NCBI RefSeq assembly: GCF_001563285.1
Contig: NZ_CP005188.1
Span: forward strand, 687,501 to 751,500
Source: Sphingobium sp. MI1205
Lineage (GTDB): Bacteria > Pseudomonadota > Alphaproteobacteria > Sphingomonadales > Sphingomonadaceae
Direction: 5' to 3'
Length of the DNA: 64,000 nucleotides
Made by a program: the position numbers and the translations under genes. The notes under the pieces were generated by a model. It had not been told where the DNA came from. It did not search any database and worked only from the letters and a program-made list of their open reading frames with translations. Numbering within the stretch: the first letter of the stretch is position 1; the number at the start of each line of letters is the position of its first letter. Shown one piece after another: positions 8,942-17,965 of this stretch.

Positions 8942-9925
8942 ATGAGTTCGCTGCCCATCATCGATATATCCAATTTGGTAAGCACCTCGCGCGATGACCG
9001 GATCGCCGTAGCACATGCTCTCGATCGCGCCTGTGCGGAGTCGGGCTTCCTTTACATCAGCGGCAAACAGCTCGACTGGGCATTGTTTCGCAGATTGCAC
9101 TCCCGGGCGATAGCGTATTTCGCGCTGGATCAGGCCGCCAAGATGAAAAGCTATATCGGCCGGTCGCAGAACCATAGCGGTTATGTGCCGGTCGGAGAGG
9201 AGCAGTTCGGCGAAGGCGTCGGCGACCTCAAGGAAGCCTATGACGTCAATTGCGACTATCTTCATGCCGAGGGGCGGCGGCCGCTGCTCGGCCCCAACCT
9301 CTGGCCGGAGATGCCAGGCTTCCGGGACGACGTCATGGCCTATTATGCCCATGTCACGGACATCGGACGTCAGCTATTCCGTGCCTTTGCACTGGCGCTG
9401 GGCCTGGATGAAGATCATTTCGACGCACACCGTTTAAATCCGCCGAGCCAGTTGCGCCTCATCCACTATCCTCGTGACGACAGTGCGCAGGACCGGCCTG
9501 GCATTGGCGCGCATACCGACTATGAATGCTTCACCTTGCTTTTCGCGACGGCGCCTGGATTGCAGATCGTCAGCAGGCAAGGGGATTGGATCGATGTGCC
9601 GTTGATCGAAGGCACGATGATCATGAACATTGGCGACATGATGGAAATCTTGTCCAATGGGCGATATCTGGCGACCAGGCACCGCGTGAAGAAGGTCCGG
9701 CAGGAACGCTATTCTTTCCCCATGTTCCACGCCTGCGATTATGACTATGTCATCGCCCCGTTGGCGGGCGACGAAGACACCCGTTACGCGCCGCTCCAAG
9801 GCGGTGAGCATCTTTTCAATCAGACCGCGCAGACATTCGCTTATCTGAAGCGTCGCATCGCGGCCGGTAGCCTTGTCCTGTCTGACGCCATGCCGCTCCA
9901 TTCCTTTGGACAGCGGGACATATAG
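8942..9925 (+). CDS. 2-oxoglutarate/Fe(II)-dependent oxygenase, isopenicillin N synthase family
   Basis: 327 residues with an N-terminal DIOX_N-like region (LPIIDISNL..., about 4-120) and a double-stranded beta-helix core carrying the iron triad His191, Asp193 (GAHTDYECFTLL) and His247 (ATRHRV), followed by the RxS motif that binds 2-oxoglutarate (Arg256, Ser258 in RYSF). The family oxidises small molecules with loss of CO2 from 2-oxoglutarate; the substrate is not predictable. It is monocistronic and divergent from a LysR regulator that probably controls it. Confidence 0.88.
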   Translation: MSSLPIIDISNLVSTSRDDRIAVAHALDRACAESGFLYISGKQLDWALFRRLHSRAIAYFALDQAAKMKSYIGRSQNHSGYVPVGEEQFGEGVGDLKEAYDVNCDYLHAEGRRPLLGPNLWPEMPGFRDDVMAYYAHVTDIGRQLFRAFALALGLDEDHFDAHRLNPPSQLRLIHYPRDDSAQDRPGIGAHTDYECFTLLFATAPGLQIVSRQGDWIDVPLIEGTMIMNIGDMMEILSNGRYLATRHRVKKVRQERYSFPMFHACDYDYVIAPLAGDEDTRYAPLQGGEHLFNQTAQTFAYLKRRIAAGSLVLSDAMPLHSFGQRDI

Positions 9926-10047
9926 ATCCGATCATACTGAACGGGATCATGCTCTATATGTATTTGGTTTTCCGCATTTTCCGAGCCAGCAGGTAATGCC
10001 ACCTGCCTGGAAAATGCTCCAGGAGGAAAGGTGCACGGCCCGCCCGT

Positions 10048-10692
10048 TCACACGCCTAGCAGCTTCCTGCGGAACAGCGACTTCACCAGCCTGGCTTCAA
10101 GGATGCGCCCGACGACGTAGAGGGTAGCGAACAGCGCTGCGAACACATAGGCCGCCTTTGGCGACGGCTTGTCTTTGTCGTCGGACTTTTGATCTTTGTC
10201 CTTCTTCGGCTTTTCGGGCGCAGGGGCGCCCAGAAAAGCGTCGATGGGGTGCTGCGGCAGTGCAACGTCCTTCTTCTTCTCCGGCTTCTTCTCCGACGAT
10301 TGCGCCGAAGCCTTTTCCCACTGGCCGATTACCACCGTCGCTTGAGCGAAGCCCAGGAACAGCAAGGGGGCAAGAAAGCAGAAAAGCAGCGCACGGCTTT
10401 TCAGGCGATAGTGCAGCACTGGCCCGGCTGCGTCCTCTTTAACCTGGAGGACGCCGGCGTCGAAGACCGACATCTTGTCCTGAGCCGCCTGGTTCTTCTT
10501 GCGGAAGGTCAGTGTGTCGGCTGACCGTTCATGGCTGGTGCCGGCTTCCTGGAACAGCGGATCAAGCCGGCGAAAGGCATCGTCGCTGGACTGTCCTGGA
10601 ACGAGCGCCAGACTACCCCTGACGTTCCAGATCCAGTCGATGAAGCGCCGGTTCACCCCGTTTCCCCCTTTCCCGCGCCGCGCCATGGTCAT
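10048..10692 (-). CDS. Small membrane protein of unknown function
   Basis: 214 residues with two predicted membrane segments (ALLFCFLAPLLFLGFAQATV and YVFAALFATLYVVGRIL) separated by a highly charged, lysine- and glutamate-rich linker (KKPEKKKD, KPKKDKDQK). The N-terminal part (about 1-95) is a soluble domain with no recognised family. The start overlaps the stop of the sterol-desaturase-like gene (ATGA), so it is translationally coupled to that enzyme and may be an accessory or assembly factor. That role is inference from coupling only. Confidence 0.7.
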   Translation of the reverse strand: MTMARRGKGGNGVNRRFIDWIWNVRGSLALVPGQSSDDAFRRLDPLFQEAGTSHERSADTLTFRKKNQAAQDKMSVFDAGVLQVKEDAAGPVLHYRLKSRALLFCFLAPLLFLGFAQATVVIGQWEKASAQSSEKKPEKKKDVALPQHPIDAFLGAPAPEKPKKDKDQKSDDKDKPSPKAAYVFAALFATLYVVGRILEARLVKSLFRRKLLGV

Positions 10693-11684
10693 TCCGCGGG
10701 CACTATTGCCGGCCCGTCGAAGCGATCCTTACGCAGCTTTGCCTTCATCGTTTTCCAGGCTTCAGTGAAGGGGAAGGTCATGGTTTCACCGACCGACATC
10801 CTGCGACCGCCCTCCATGCCCAACAACTCCGCTTCTCCGTCCACGCAGGTGCCGAACATGCGGTCGATGATGATCCAGGTGCTGGAATAATTGCTGCGGC
10901 TGCCCTCATAGTCCTGGGAATGGTGCACGCTATGATGCTCGGTCGTGTTGAACAGGAAGCGCCACCAGCGCGGGGAGTTGAAGCGGACGTTGATGTGCTG
11001 GTAGGTCCCGACGGCAAGCCCCAGCGTGCCTGCAAGCAAGGCCGCACGGGGCAGGAAGTCAAAGAAACCGCCAATGCCGATCCCGATCAGGAATAGTTCG
11101 ACCGGATTGCCGACTGCTCCCTTGTTTATATTAAGCTGCGTGATGTAATGGTGTGGCGCGTGCGTCAGCCAAAGCGGATACCAGTTATGCATTCCGCGAT
11201 GCATCCAATATTGCCCGAAATCGAAGATGAACGAGATCAGGAACGCCTGTAGCAGCAGCGGCAGGCCCATGAACCACGCGACCTTTTCCCAATGGAAATT
11301 TTGCTGAACAGCCTCGATCACCACGTCAGCGCCGATATAGTGTTCGACAATGTTGAGCAGCGTGTAGCCCAGCCCTACATAGAAGAGGTCGGTGATCAGT
11401 TCCTTCCAGGTCAGCCGCCAGCTCTCATGACGCGGAGAGACCCATTCCAGGGCCAGCAGCAGTACCTTGAAAGCGATGCCGATGCCGATGGCGGTAGATG
11501 CCTTGGCCAGGGAGTTCGGCGCATAATACCAGAAGGCGATCAACGCGAGCAGCACCGCGGGCTGGAAGCAGGTGAAGACGAAGCGTTTCACCGGCCCGCC
11601 CTCTACATTCGGGATGTTTTCCCACCCTACTGTAACCGGGGATTGGGTACCTATCAGCCGTTTACCTACGCGGACTCCGTCCAT
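10689..11684 (-). CDS. Sterol desaturase / fatty acid hydroxylase family membrane protein (second copy)
   Basis: 331 residues from an ATG preceded by a GAGGGCGG ribosome-binding site; an upstream in-frame start would add 33 residues with no counterpart in the paralogue. The His-box signature is complete: HRGMH (162-166), HAPHH (175-179) and HHSVHH (250-255). It shares layout and several motifs (TDLFY, FGQYWMHR, KGAVGNP, QDYEGSRSNY) with the protein encoded at 6667-7656, so the two are paralogues. The membrane-bound substrate is unknown. It is followed by the coupled small membrane protein. Confidence 0.86.
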   Translation of the reverse strand: MDGVRVGKRLIGTQSPVTVGWENIPNVEGGPVKRFVFTCFQPAVLLALIAFWYYAPNSLAKASTAIGIGIAFKVLLLALEWVSPRHESWRLTWKELITDLFYVGLGYTLLNIVEHYIGADVVIEAVQQNFHWEKVAWFMGLPLLLQAFLISFIFDFGQYWMHRGMHNWYPLWLTHAPHHYITQLNINKGAVGNPVELFLIGIGIGGFFDFLPRAALLAGTLGLAVGTYQHINVRFNSPRWWRFLFNTTEHHSVHHSQDYEGSRSNYSSTWIIIDRMFGTCVDGEAELLGMEGGRRMSVGETMTFPFTEAWKTMKAKLRKDRFDGPAIVPAE

Positions 11685-11925
11685 ACCGCCCTCATTTTGC
11701 TTGCCCGTTTGACGCGGACACTTGAAGCGCGCCCAGAAAGACGACGTCGTCAAAGTCCATCGGGCGTCAGGTCGGTTCAGCATCGCGAAACGGCTTCATC
11801 ACGCCAGCCGCTATTGCGTTATTGATCTCATAGATGCGATCTATGTGGAGTGATTACCCCGTGTGCGGACTTCTTATAGTTTTCGCGCCCTGCTCGACGG
11901 GGACGAGCACCTTGCAGCTGCATAG

Positions 11926-12126
11926 ACCTCAATCCTGCTTACCTCACCGGTCCGTCTGACCCGCACCGGCCGGGCCATCCGGCTGGTCCGGCTGAACTTC
12001 CTCGCGCCCGCGATCGTCGAAGCCATCCTTGCCGGAACCCAGCCAGCCTCTATCAACATGACATCCCAGCGTACCGCAAACCTGCCGATCGATTGGAACG
12101 AGCAGATCGCCCTGTTCGGGATGTGA
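11926..12126 (+). pseudogene. Serine recombinase, C-terminal remnant
   Basis: A short frame ending in TGA encodes a tail very like that of large recombinase-family proteins: RLNFLAPAIVEAILAGTQPA, then LPIDWNEQIALFGM. In that family this segment follows the helix-turn-helix of the recombinase domain. The frame is blocked upstream by an in-frame TAG, and no catalytic resolvase domain exists nearby. It is a relic of a mobile element, found immediately before another gene remnant. Confidence 0.65.
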
Positions 12127-12151
12127 TATATCTCAACGCACTGTACCACTA

Positions 12152-12169
12152 GCGGCGCCTCGGCGCCGC
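12152..12169. terminator. Short GC-rich hairpin
   Basis: Perfect inverted repeat GCGGCGCC-TC-GGCGCCGC, 25 bp after the recombinase remnant, followed by TTTGCG. It may be the former terminator of that gene; there is no long U-tract. Confidence 0.35.
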
Positions 12170-12220
12170 TTTGCGTTGCCGGACCAACAAAGGTAGCCGA
12201 CGGCTACTCACTCCGTACTG

Positions 12221-12551
12221 TCAAATCAGGCGACAGAGAAAAAGCCGCCTAGAAGCGCCCGCGAGAGCGAGGCGGGATCCGCTGAGCCGCGCGGGAAGAG
12301 CGCGAGCGATATCTCCGAAGCCGATGATCCCCACCGTCTTGCCCTTGAGCATGCAGGCGGTGGGCGGGCCTCTGCGTGTCACGCCGCGCCGCAAGCGTGC
12401 CTGCGCTTGTTCAATGTCGTAGAGCGACATCAGCATAAACAAGAAGGCGGCTTAGTAATGGCAGACGATCTGCACGCCGTCAGCCTTGGATCGCGCCTTC
12501 GAGCTGCTCAAGAAACGGCCGTGAGCCTTCGGGACCGGTGATGAGAATGTG
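12221..12551 (-). pseudogene. D-2-hydroxyacid dehydrogenase remnant
   Basis: Reading the minus strand, an ATG opens MHILITGPEGSRPFLEQL and stops after 24 codons. In another frame the sequence continues DGVQIVCHY, a stop, then LFMLMSLYDIEQAQARLRRG and LKGKTVGIIGFGDIARAL, the glycine-rich NAD-binding motif of D-isomer 2-hydroxyacid dehydrogenases. A typical enzyme of this family is over 300 residues; here the middle and the catalytic C-terminus are missing, and there are a frameshift and a nonsense codon. It is decayed and non-functional. Confidence 0.65.
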
Positions 12552-12778
12552 CATCGTGCTTTCGCACCGGTTGCTTGGTCGGGACAGTGAATCATCGGGC
12601 GGCCCCACAAGGGCGGCCGTGGCCAGACGCGTCACGCATTGGCCGGCCATGGCAAAATGCGCTGGCGGGATGATATTGTCCCGAAATGTCATCTCTTGTC
12701 ACCCGGCGCTGTTCGCCATGCGCGCCGTCGCTGCCAAGGGAAGTGCAAGCGAAGGCAATGTTTCGATGGAGTGGGTGG

Positions 12779-13561
12779 ATGCGGATAGATGGTGATGTAG
12801 CTGCGGTGGTGACGGGCGGCGCCTCGGGCTTGGGAGAGGCAAGCGCGCGCGCATTGGCCCAAGTCGGCGCCCGGGTCGCCATCTTTGACATGAACGAAGC
12901 CGTCGGCGAAGCCGTGGCCCGCGAGATTGGCGGGATATTTTGCAAGGTCGATGTGACTTCTGACGAGCAAGTCGATGCAGCGTTCGAGAAGGCTCGTGCC
13001 GCCCATGGGCAAGAGCGCGTCCTCATCAACTGCGCTGGCATCGCCAATGGCATCAAGACGGCGTCGCGGAGCAAAGGCGACGGTCGCACGGCCCGCTTTC
13101 CCATGAAAGATTTTGAGCGGGTTATACAGATCAACCTGCTCGGAACCTTTCGCTGCATCGCCGCCTCAGCGCAGGGGATGCTGGATCTGGAGCCGCTGGA
13201 GGATGGTGAGCGCGGGGTGGTCATCTGCACGGCCAGCGTTGCGGCGCAGGATGGGCAGATGGGGCAAGCTGCCTATTCGGCTTCCAAGGCAGGGGTGCTG
13301 GGCATGACGCTGCCTATTGCGCGCGACCTGATGGGGGAGGGGATCAGGATCAACACGATCCTTCCAGGCCTTTTCTTGACCCCGATGATGCGCGGGCTGC
13401 CGGAGAATGTGCAGGTTGCGCTCGGCGCGTCGGTGCCTTTCCCCAAACGGCTGGGCGCGCCGGAGGAATATGCGGCGCTGGCGCTGCATATGATCGGCAA
13501 CAATTATCTGAACGGCGGATCCGTCCGCCTCGACGGTGCGATCCGTCTGGCCCCCCGTTGA
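12779..13561 (+). CDS. SDR-family 3-hydroxyacyl-CoA dehydrogenase
   Basis: 260-residue short-chain dehydrogenase: TGGASGLG cofactor loop at the N-terminus, NCAG motif, and the YSASK active site. Length and sequence resemble type II (HSD17B10-like) 3-hydroxyacyl-CoA dehydrogenases, which oxidise 3-hydroxyacyl-CoA to 3-oxoacyl-CoA with NAD. The start was set at [14 protein letters not shown], which fits the family N-terminus; the open frame runs further upstream into non-homologous sequence. A thiolase and a crotonase follow directly, so together the three make a beta-oxidation module. Confidence 0.85.
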   Translation: MRIDGDVAAVVTGGASGLGEASARALAQVGARVAIFDMNEAVGEAVAREIGGIFCKVDVTSDEQVDAAFEKARAAHGQERVLINCAGIANGIKTASRSKGDGRTARFPMKDFERVIQINLLGTFRCIAASAQGMLDLEPLEDGERGVVICTASVAAQDGQMGQAAYSASKAGVLGMTLPIARDLMGEGIRINTILPGLFLTPMMRGLPENVQVALGASVPFPKRLGAPEEYAALALHMIGNNYLNGGSVRLDGAIRLAPR

Positions 13562-13574
13562 AGAGGTGAGCTTC

Positions 13575-14780
13575 ATGCCTGGTGTCTATATTTTCGATGC
13601 CGTCCGCACGCCGCGTGGGAAGGGCCGGCCGGATGGCTCGCTACATGAGATAACCGCGCTTTCGCTGGCCGCGCAGGTCTTGCGGGCCATCCGGGATCGC
13701 AATGGCCTCGACACCGCCTTGGTGGACGATGTGATCATGGGATGCGTGATGCCCGTCGGCGAACAGGGCAGTGATATCGCCCGTATCGCGTCCCTGGTCG
13801 CGGGTTATGACCAGCGCGTACCCGGCGTGCAGGTCAACCGCTTCTGCGCGTCGGGGCTGGAAGCGTGCAACATGGCGGCAGCCAAGGTTGCGCTAGGCGA
13901 GGCGCGTTTCGCCATTGCCGGAGGGGTGGAATCCATGTCGCGCGTCGCCCTTGCGGCCGATGGCGGCGCGATGATGGTCGATCCTGCTTTCGCCTTCGAT
14001 CACTATTATGCGCCGCAGGGAATTGGCGCCGACATGATCGCGACCATTCACGGTTTCGGGCGGGAAGATGTCGATGCCTATGCCGTTGAAAGCCAGCGGC
14101 GTGCAGCCGTTGCATGGCAGGAGGGCCGCTTCGCGCGGTCGATCGTCCCGGTTCTGGATCAGGCGGGAATCGTCATCCTGGATCATGACGAACATATGCG
14201 CCCCCAGACGGATATGGGCTCGCTGGCCAAACTCAAACCCGCTTTCGTCAAAATGGGGGAGGCTGGTTATGATGCGGTGGCGCAGGCGCGCTATCCCGAA
14301 ATGGGACCGATCAACCATGTTCATCATGGCGGCAATTCGTCCGGCATCGTCGATGGTGCGTCGGCCGTGCTGATCGGGTCGAAGGAAGCGGGCGAAGCGG
14401 CAGGGCTGAAACCGCGCGCAAAGATCCTCGGGACGGCTTCGATCGGGTCCGAGCCCACGATCATGCTCACCGGACCGGAGTTCGTGACGCGCAAACTGCT
14501 CGATCGGCTCGGCATGCAGCGGGACGACATCGACCTGTTCGAACTCAACGAAGCCTTCGCCGCGGTCGTGCTGCGCTACATCCAGGCGCTCGACATCGAT
14601 CCGGGGAAGATCAACGTCAACGGCGGAGCAATCGCCATGGGCCATCCGCTGGGCGCAACCGGCGGCATGATCCTGGGAACGATGCTGGACGAACTGGAAC
14701 GGTCGGACAAGGCGACGGCACTCATCAACCTCTGCGTCGGCGCGGGCATGGGCACTGCGACGGTCATCGAGCGCGTGTGA
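13575..14780 (+). CDS. Acetyl-CoA C-acyltransferase (thiolase)
   Basis: 401 residues with all thiolase landmarks: nucleophile Cys91 ([13 protein letters not shown]), His357 ([15 protein letters not shown]) and the acid/base Cys387 ([11 protein letters not shown]). It cleaves 3-oxoacyl-CoA with CoA in the last step of beta-oxidation. The ATG has a GAAGAGGTGAG ribosome-binding site 13 bp after the SDR stop. It lies between the 3-hydroxyacyl-CoA dehydrogenase and the enoyl-CoA hydratase, consistent with one pathway. Confidence 0.92.
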   Translation: MPGVYIFDAVRTPRGKGRPDGSLHEITALSLAAQVLRAIRDRNGLDTALVDDVIMGCVMPVGEQGSDIARIASLVAGYDQRVPGVQVNRFCASGLEACNMAAAKVALGEARFAIAGGVESMSRVALAADGGAMMVDPAFAFDHYYAPQGIGADMIATIHGFGREDVDAYAVESQRRAAVAWQEGRFARSIVPVLDQAGIVILDHDEHMRPQTDMGSLAKLKPAFVKMGEAGYDAVAQARYPEMGPINHVHHGGNSSGIVDGASAVLIGSKEAGEAAGLKPRAKILGTASIGSEPTIMLTGPEFVTRKLLDRLGMQRDDIDLFELNEAFAAVVLRYIQALDIDPGKINVNGGAIAMGHPLGATGGMILGTMLDELERSDKATALINLCVGAGMGTATVIERV

Positions 14781-14794
14781 GGGAGGGACAAGAT

Positions 14795-15718
14795 ATGGAA
14801 AATTTCACCTTGCAAGTTGGTGCTGACGGCATTGCCGTCGTCACCTTCGACATGCCCGGCCGCTCGATGAACACGATCAGCCACGCGGTGCAACGGGATT
14901 TGGCCCTGGTGGCCCAAACCATCCAGCAGGATCAGCGGATTGTCGGAGCCATTTTCTGCTCGGGCAAGAGCAGCGGCTTCTGCGCGGGTGCGGACCTGAA
15001 TGAACTGCAAGCTGATATCGCAAGGTGGCGTAAAGCGAAGACGCAGGAAGAATTACGGGCTGCCCTGATGGAAGCCAGCCAGTTCAGCGGCCGCATTCGC
15101 GACCTCGAAACCGTCGGCAAGCCTCTTGTCGCGATGATCAGTGGCGTGGCGCTCGGCGGCGGGCTAGAACTGGCACTGGGTTGCCACTTCCGGATTGCTG
15201 TGGAAGACGAAGGGCTGCAGTTGGGTCTGCCGGAAGCGACTCTTGGCCTGATGCCGGGCGCAGGTGGCACGCAACGATTGCTGCGTCTGGCCGGCTTGAA
15301 TGCTTCGCTACCCTATATTCTTGACGGCAAGCCTATGGAGATTGACGATGCGCTCGCGCTCGGCGTGATCAACGAAAAGGCGAGCCGAGAACAGGCCTTC
15401 GATCGAGCCCGGCAATGGATAGCCGAGGTCGGCCACTCTTCAGCGCCCTGGGACGAGAAGGGCTTCCGCCTCCCGCAGGGGGGACCTCACACGGCGGCGG
15501 CCTACGCTATTTTCGGCCCCGCGCTTGCCGCGCGGCGAGGAGCCGAGCGGACGAATGAGGCGGACGGGAACATATTGAAGGCCATCTATGAAGGTTCACA
15601 GGTGCCGATTGATGCCGCGTTGCGGATCGAGAGCCGCTATTTCCTCAACACCTTGCGAACCGCAGCAGCCGCTCAAAAAGTCGCGGCATTCCTGAACCGT
15701 AAAAAGGCGCCTGCCTGA
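14795..15718 (+). CDS. Enoyl-CoA hydratase/isomerase (crotonase), FadJ-like N-terminal domain standing alone
   Basis: 307 residues. Crotonase fold with oxyanion-hole segments ([22 protein letters not shown]) and both catalytic glutamates, Glu125 and Glu147 ([15 protein letters not shown]). The sequence style ([10 protein letters not shown], RFxIA, then an extension with LKAIYEG and [11 protein letters not shown]) resembles the hydratase half of multifunctional FadB/FadJ proteins, but the dehydrogenase half is absent. The upstream SDR could supply that step. The ATG with a GGGAGGGAC site is preferred over a GTG that overlaps the thiolase stop. Confidence 0.85.
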   Translation: MENFTLQVGADGIAVVTFDMPGRSMNTISHAVQRDLALVAQTIQQDQRIVGAIFCSGKSSGFCAGADLNELQADIARWRKAKTQEELRAALMEASQFSGRIRDLETVGKPLVAMISGVALGGGLELALGCHFRIAVEDEGLQLGLPEATLGLMPGAGGTQRLLRLAGLNASLPYILDGKPMEIDDALALGVINEKASREQAFDRARQWIAEVGHSSAPWDEKGFRLPQGGPHTAAAYAIFGPALAARRGAERTNEADGNILKAIYEGSQVPIDAALRIESRYFLNTLRTAAAAQKVAAFLNRKKAPA

Positions 15719-16020
15719 TGAGTGTGATCAGAATTCGCGCGGCGATGAAGGAAAGGCAATTGTCGAGATCGACGAAGCAGGATCGTCGGGTCGTACATCC
15801 GATAGATAGCGCGGTTCAGTGGAGCTTGTTCCATCGCTTCGGCGCTGGCGAAAGTGACGGCTGAAATCCTCACAGCCCATAAACACTACCGGCGAAGGCC
15901 TCTCCGGTCTCATCCGGCTCCGCCCCCCTCCCGCATTTTCGATGTGCCGCGGCCACATAGATTTGCATTTCGTCTTAGTTCTATGCATCATGACAGAACG
16001 GACGAGGGGAGGGATGAAGC
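15719..16020. other. Intergenic region upstream of the AraC-type gene
   Basis: About 300 bp without a convincing gene. It must carry the promoter of the AraC-type regulator and the 3' end of the beta-oxidation operon. No clear terminator hairpin and no copy of the two-part motif seen upstream of the downstream operons was found here. Confidence 0.5.
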
Positions 16021-17046
16021 GTGCAGACCGGCCTCTCGGCTTGGATACTGGCGATCGTGAAGGCGCTTGAAGATGCCGCTGTTGATCCAGCAGTGCTGAT
16101 GAGCGGCATTGGCATGGATCCCAGCCGTGTGGGCGACCTTACTCATCGATATTCACAAGATCAGGTGACCAGCCTGTGGATCGCAGCAGTCGAAGCGACC
16201 GGCGACGCCAATTTCGGATTGAAAGTCGCGCGCCATATCCGGCCCTCGACCTTCCACGTCGTTGGCTATGCCATGTCGTGCAGCGCCACCCTGCGCCGTG
16301 CGGCCGAGCGATTTGCTCATTCCGCGCGCCTTATTTCAGACTCCGCGGCGGTATCCTTCGAACGGGAAGGGGACGGGTACAGGTTTTCGGTCGACCTCAA
16401 TACCGGTGGTCGCCCGCCCATCTACCAAACGATCGACACCATGCTGGCGGGATTCTTCCTGCTGTGCGAATGGATCCTGTCGGCGCCGATCACGCCGATT
16501 GAGGTGACGTTCCGCCATCGCAAGCCGATAGACGACACACCGTATCATGATGTCTTCCGCTGCCCCATTCGCTATGGCCAGTCGATCAACAGCATCTTCT
16601 TTCCGGCGGAGGTGCTGGAAAGGCGCGTCCCCTCGGCGAACGAGGAACTGGCGACGATGCTGGACGAAATGGCGGCCAAATATCTGGTCTTCCGGTTCGC
16701 TAACCGCTTTTCACGCAAAGTGCGGGATGCGCTCGTCGGGCAGTTGGCCAATGGTGAGCCCAGCAAACAGGAAACCGCTCGCCTGCTGGCCATGACCGAC
16801 CGCACGCTGCTGCGCCGTCTGCGTGAGGAGAATACGACCTTCCAAGAGGTGCTGGACCGGCTGCGTGAAGAGCTGGCTTATGACTATCTGCGCCGTCCGG
16901 AGCTGACGGTGGAGAATATCGCCTATCTACTGGGGTTTTCGAGTAGCAGCACTTTTTCTCGCGCTTTCATGCGCTGGACGGCCCAGCGGCCGAGTGCATG
17001 GCGGGAAGCACGTTCTATCGAGGATCGCAGCCTCGTCGAGCACTGA
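16021..17046 (+). CDS. AraC-family transcriptional regulator with arabinose-operon-type N-domain
   Basis: 341 residues. The N-terminal half (about 1-205) matches the ligand-binding domain found in OruR/ArgR-like and many sphingomonad catabolic regulators (YAMSCSATLRRAAERFAHSARLISD). The last 100 residues are the double helix-turn-helix AraC DNA-binding domain (TARLLAMTDRTLLRRLREENTTFQEVLD, ENIAYLLGFSSSSTFSRAFMRWTAQRPSAWR). The start is GTG after an AGGGGAGGGATG site. Its place between the beta-oxidation genes and two further catabolic operons suggests it controls them. The two-part motif just downstream and at 22561 is a candidate target. Confidence 0.9.
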   Translation: MQTGLSAWILAIVKALEDAAVDPAVLMSGIGMDPSRVGDLTHRYSQDQVTSLWIAAVEATGDANFGLKVARHIRPSTFHVVGYAMSCSATLRRAAERFAHSARLISDSAAVSFEREGDGYRFSVDLNTGGRPPIYQTIDTMLAGFFLLCEWILSAPITPIEVTFRHRKPIDDTPYHDVFRCPIRYGQSINSIFFPAEVLERRVPSANEELATMLDEMAAKYLVFRFANRFSRKVRDALVGQLANGEPSKQETARLLAMTDRTLLRRLREENTTFQEVLDRLREELAYDYLRRPELTVENIAYLLGFSSSSTFSRAFMRWTAQRPSAWREARSIEDRSLVEH

Positions 17047-17058
17047 CCCGACTGCAAC

Positions 17059-17096
17059 TTTGGCACGATAAGTCTGCGGGCGGCATTCTGGGCCAT
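17059..17096 (+). promoter_or_regulatory. Candidate AraC-regulator binding site (copy 1)
   Basis: TTTGGCACGATAAGT, then 17 bp, then GGCCAT. The same arrangement with one mismatch and identical spacing occurs at 22561-22598. It lies between the regulator stop and the next operon, 72 bp before the ATG at 17168. Two half-sites about three helical turns apart on the same strand suit an AraC-type dimer. Confidence 0.5.
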
Positions 17097-17167
17097 CGCC
17101 CAAAGCCGAGCCTCTGCCTAACTTCTCCCTGATCCGGCAGTCGACCGGCATATGGGAGTGGGATTTG

Positions 17168-17965
17168 ATGGTGGCATTTGGAGCAGGCAGCGCATCGGCC
17201 GACCACTCCGAAATCGAATCTACGGGAGCCTATCGGGTCGCACAGGTTCCCAACCCGTTGCGTTATGTGCGCTTCTGCCTCTGGATGGGCCCTGCGCTGC
17301 TCGTCCTCCTCATCGTCTTCTTCGCGCTGCTTGGGCGTAACATCCCTCCTTATTCGGCAGCATTGTCGGCCGACGAAATCGCGGCGCATTTTCGGGAGCA
17401 CACGACCTCGGCACGGATCGGCATGACCGGCATGATGGTTTCAGGTGTGCTCTATCTCGTCTGGGGCATGGGCATTACCAAGGTGATGGAAGCGGCCGAA
17501 CGCGACAATGACCTGATGTCACGCCTGCAGCTGTGGGGCGCGGGTTTCACGACGCTGGTTCTGGTGTTTCCGCCCGCCTTCTGGCTGGCCGCCGCCTTCC
17601 GCCCGGAGACTGATCCGCTGATCCTGATGATGCTCTATGACACCGGCTGGATCATGTTCGACATGGCGTTCTCACTGACCATGCTTCAGATCACGGCCTT
17701 CGCGCTGTGCTTCCTCAACGATGGCCGTGTCGTGCCGCTCATCCCGAAACCCGTTTGCTGGTTTGCCATCTGGGTGGCGGTTGCCTTCATGGGCTTCTGC
17801 TTCCTGCCCTTCTTCCGAGATGGTCCTTTCTCGCGCAGTGGCTTCTTCAATTATTGGGTGGAATTCTCGCTCTTTTTCTGGGCGATGCTGATCCTGTCGA
17901 TCTTCACGCTCCGCGCGCTCACCCGCCTGGAACAGGAAGCCGGGAGCGCGTTTCCGCATGGTTGA
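17168..17965 (+). CDS. Polytopic membrane protein of unknown function
   Basis: 265 residues with about six predicted membrane helices (LLVLLIVFFALLG, TGMMVSGVLYLVWGMGI, FTTLVLVFPPAFWLAAAF, FDMAFSLTMLQITAFALCFL, WFAIWVAVAFMGFCFLPFF, LFFWAMLILSIFTL). No named family was recognised. The stop overlaps the start of the oxidase subunit III-like gene, so the two are probably coupled. The ATG after a GGGAGTGGG site was chosen as start. Location and coupling suggest a membrane complex with the next two proteins, perhaps tied to electron supply for the catabolic oxygenases; that is inference. Confidence 0.7.
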   Translation: MVAFGAGSASADHSEIESTGAYRVAQVPNPLRYVRFCLWMGPALLVLLIVFFALLGRNIPPYSAALSADEIAAHFREHTTSARIGMTGMMVSGVLYLVWGMGITKVMEAAERDNDLMSRLQLWGAGFTTLVLVFPPAFWLAAAFRPETDPLILMMLYDTGWIMFDMAFSLTMLQITAFALCFLNDGRVVPLIPKPVCWFAIWVAVAFMGFCFLPFFRDGPFSRSGFFNYWVEFSLFFWAMLILSIFTLRALTRLEQEAGSAFPHG

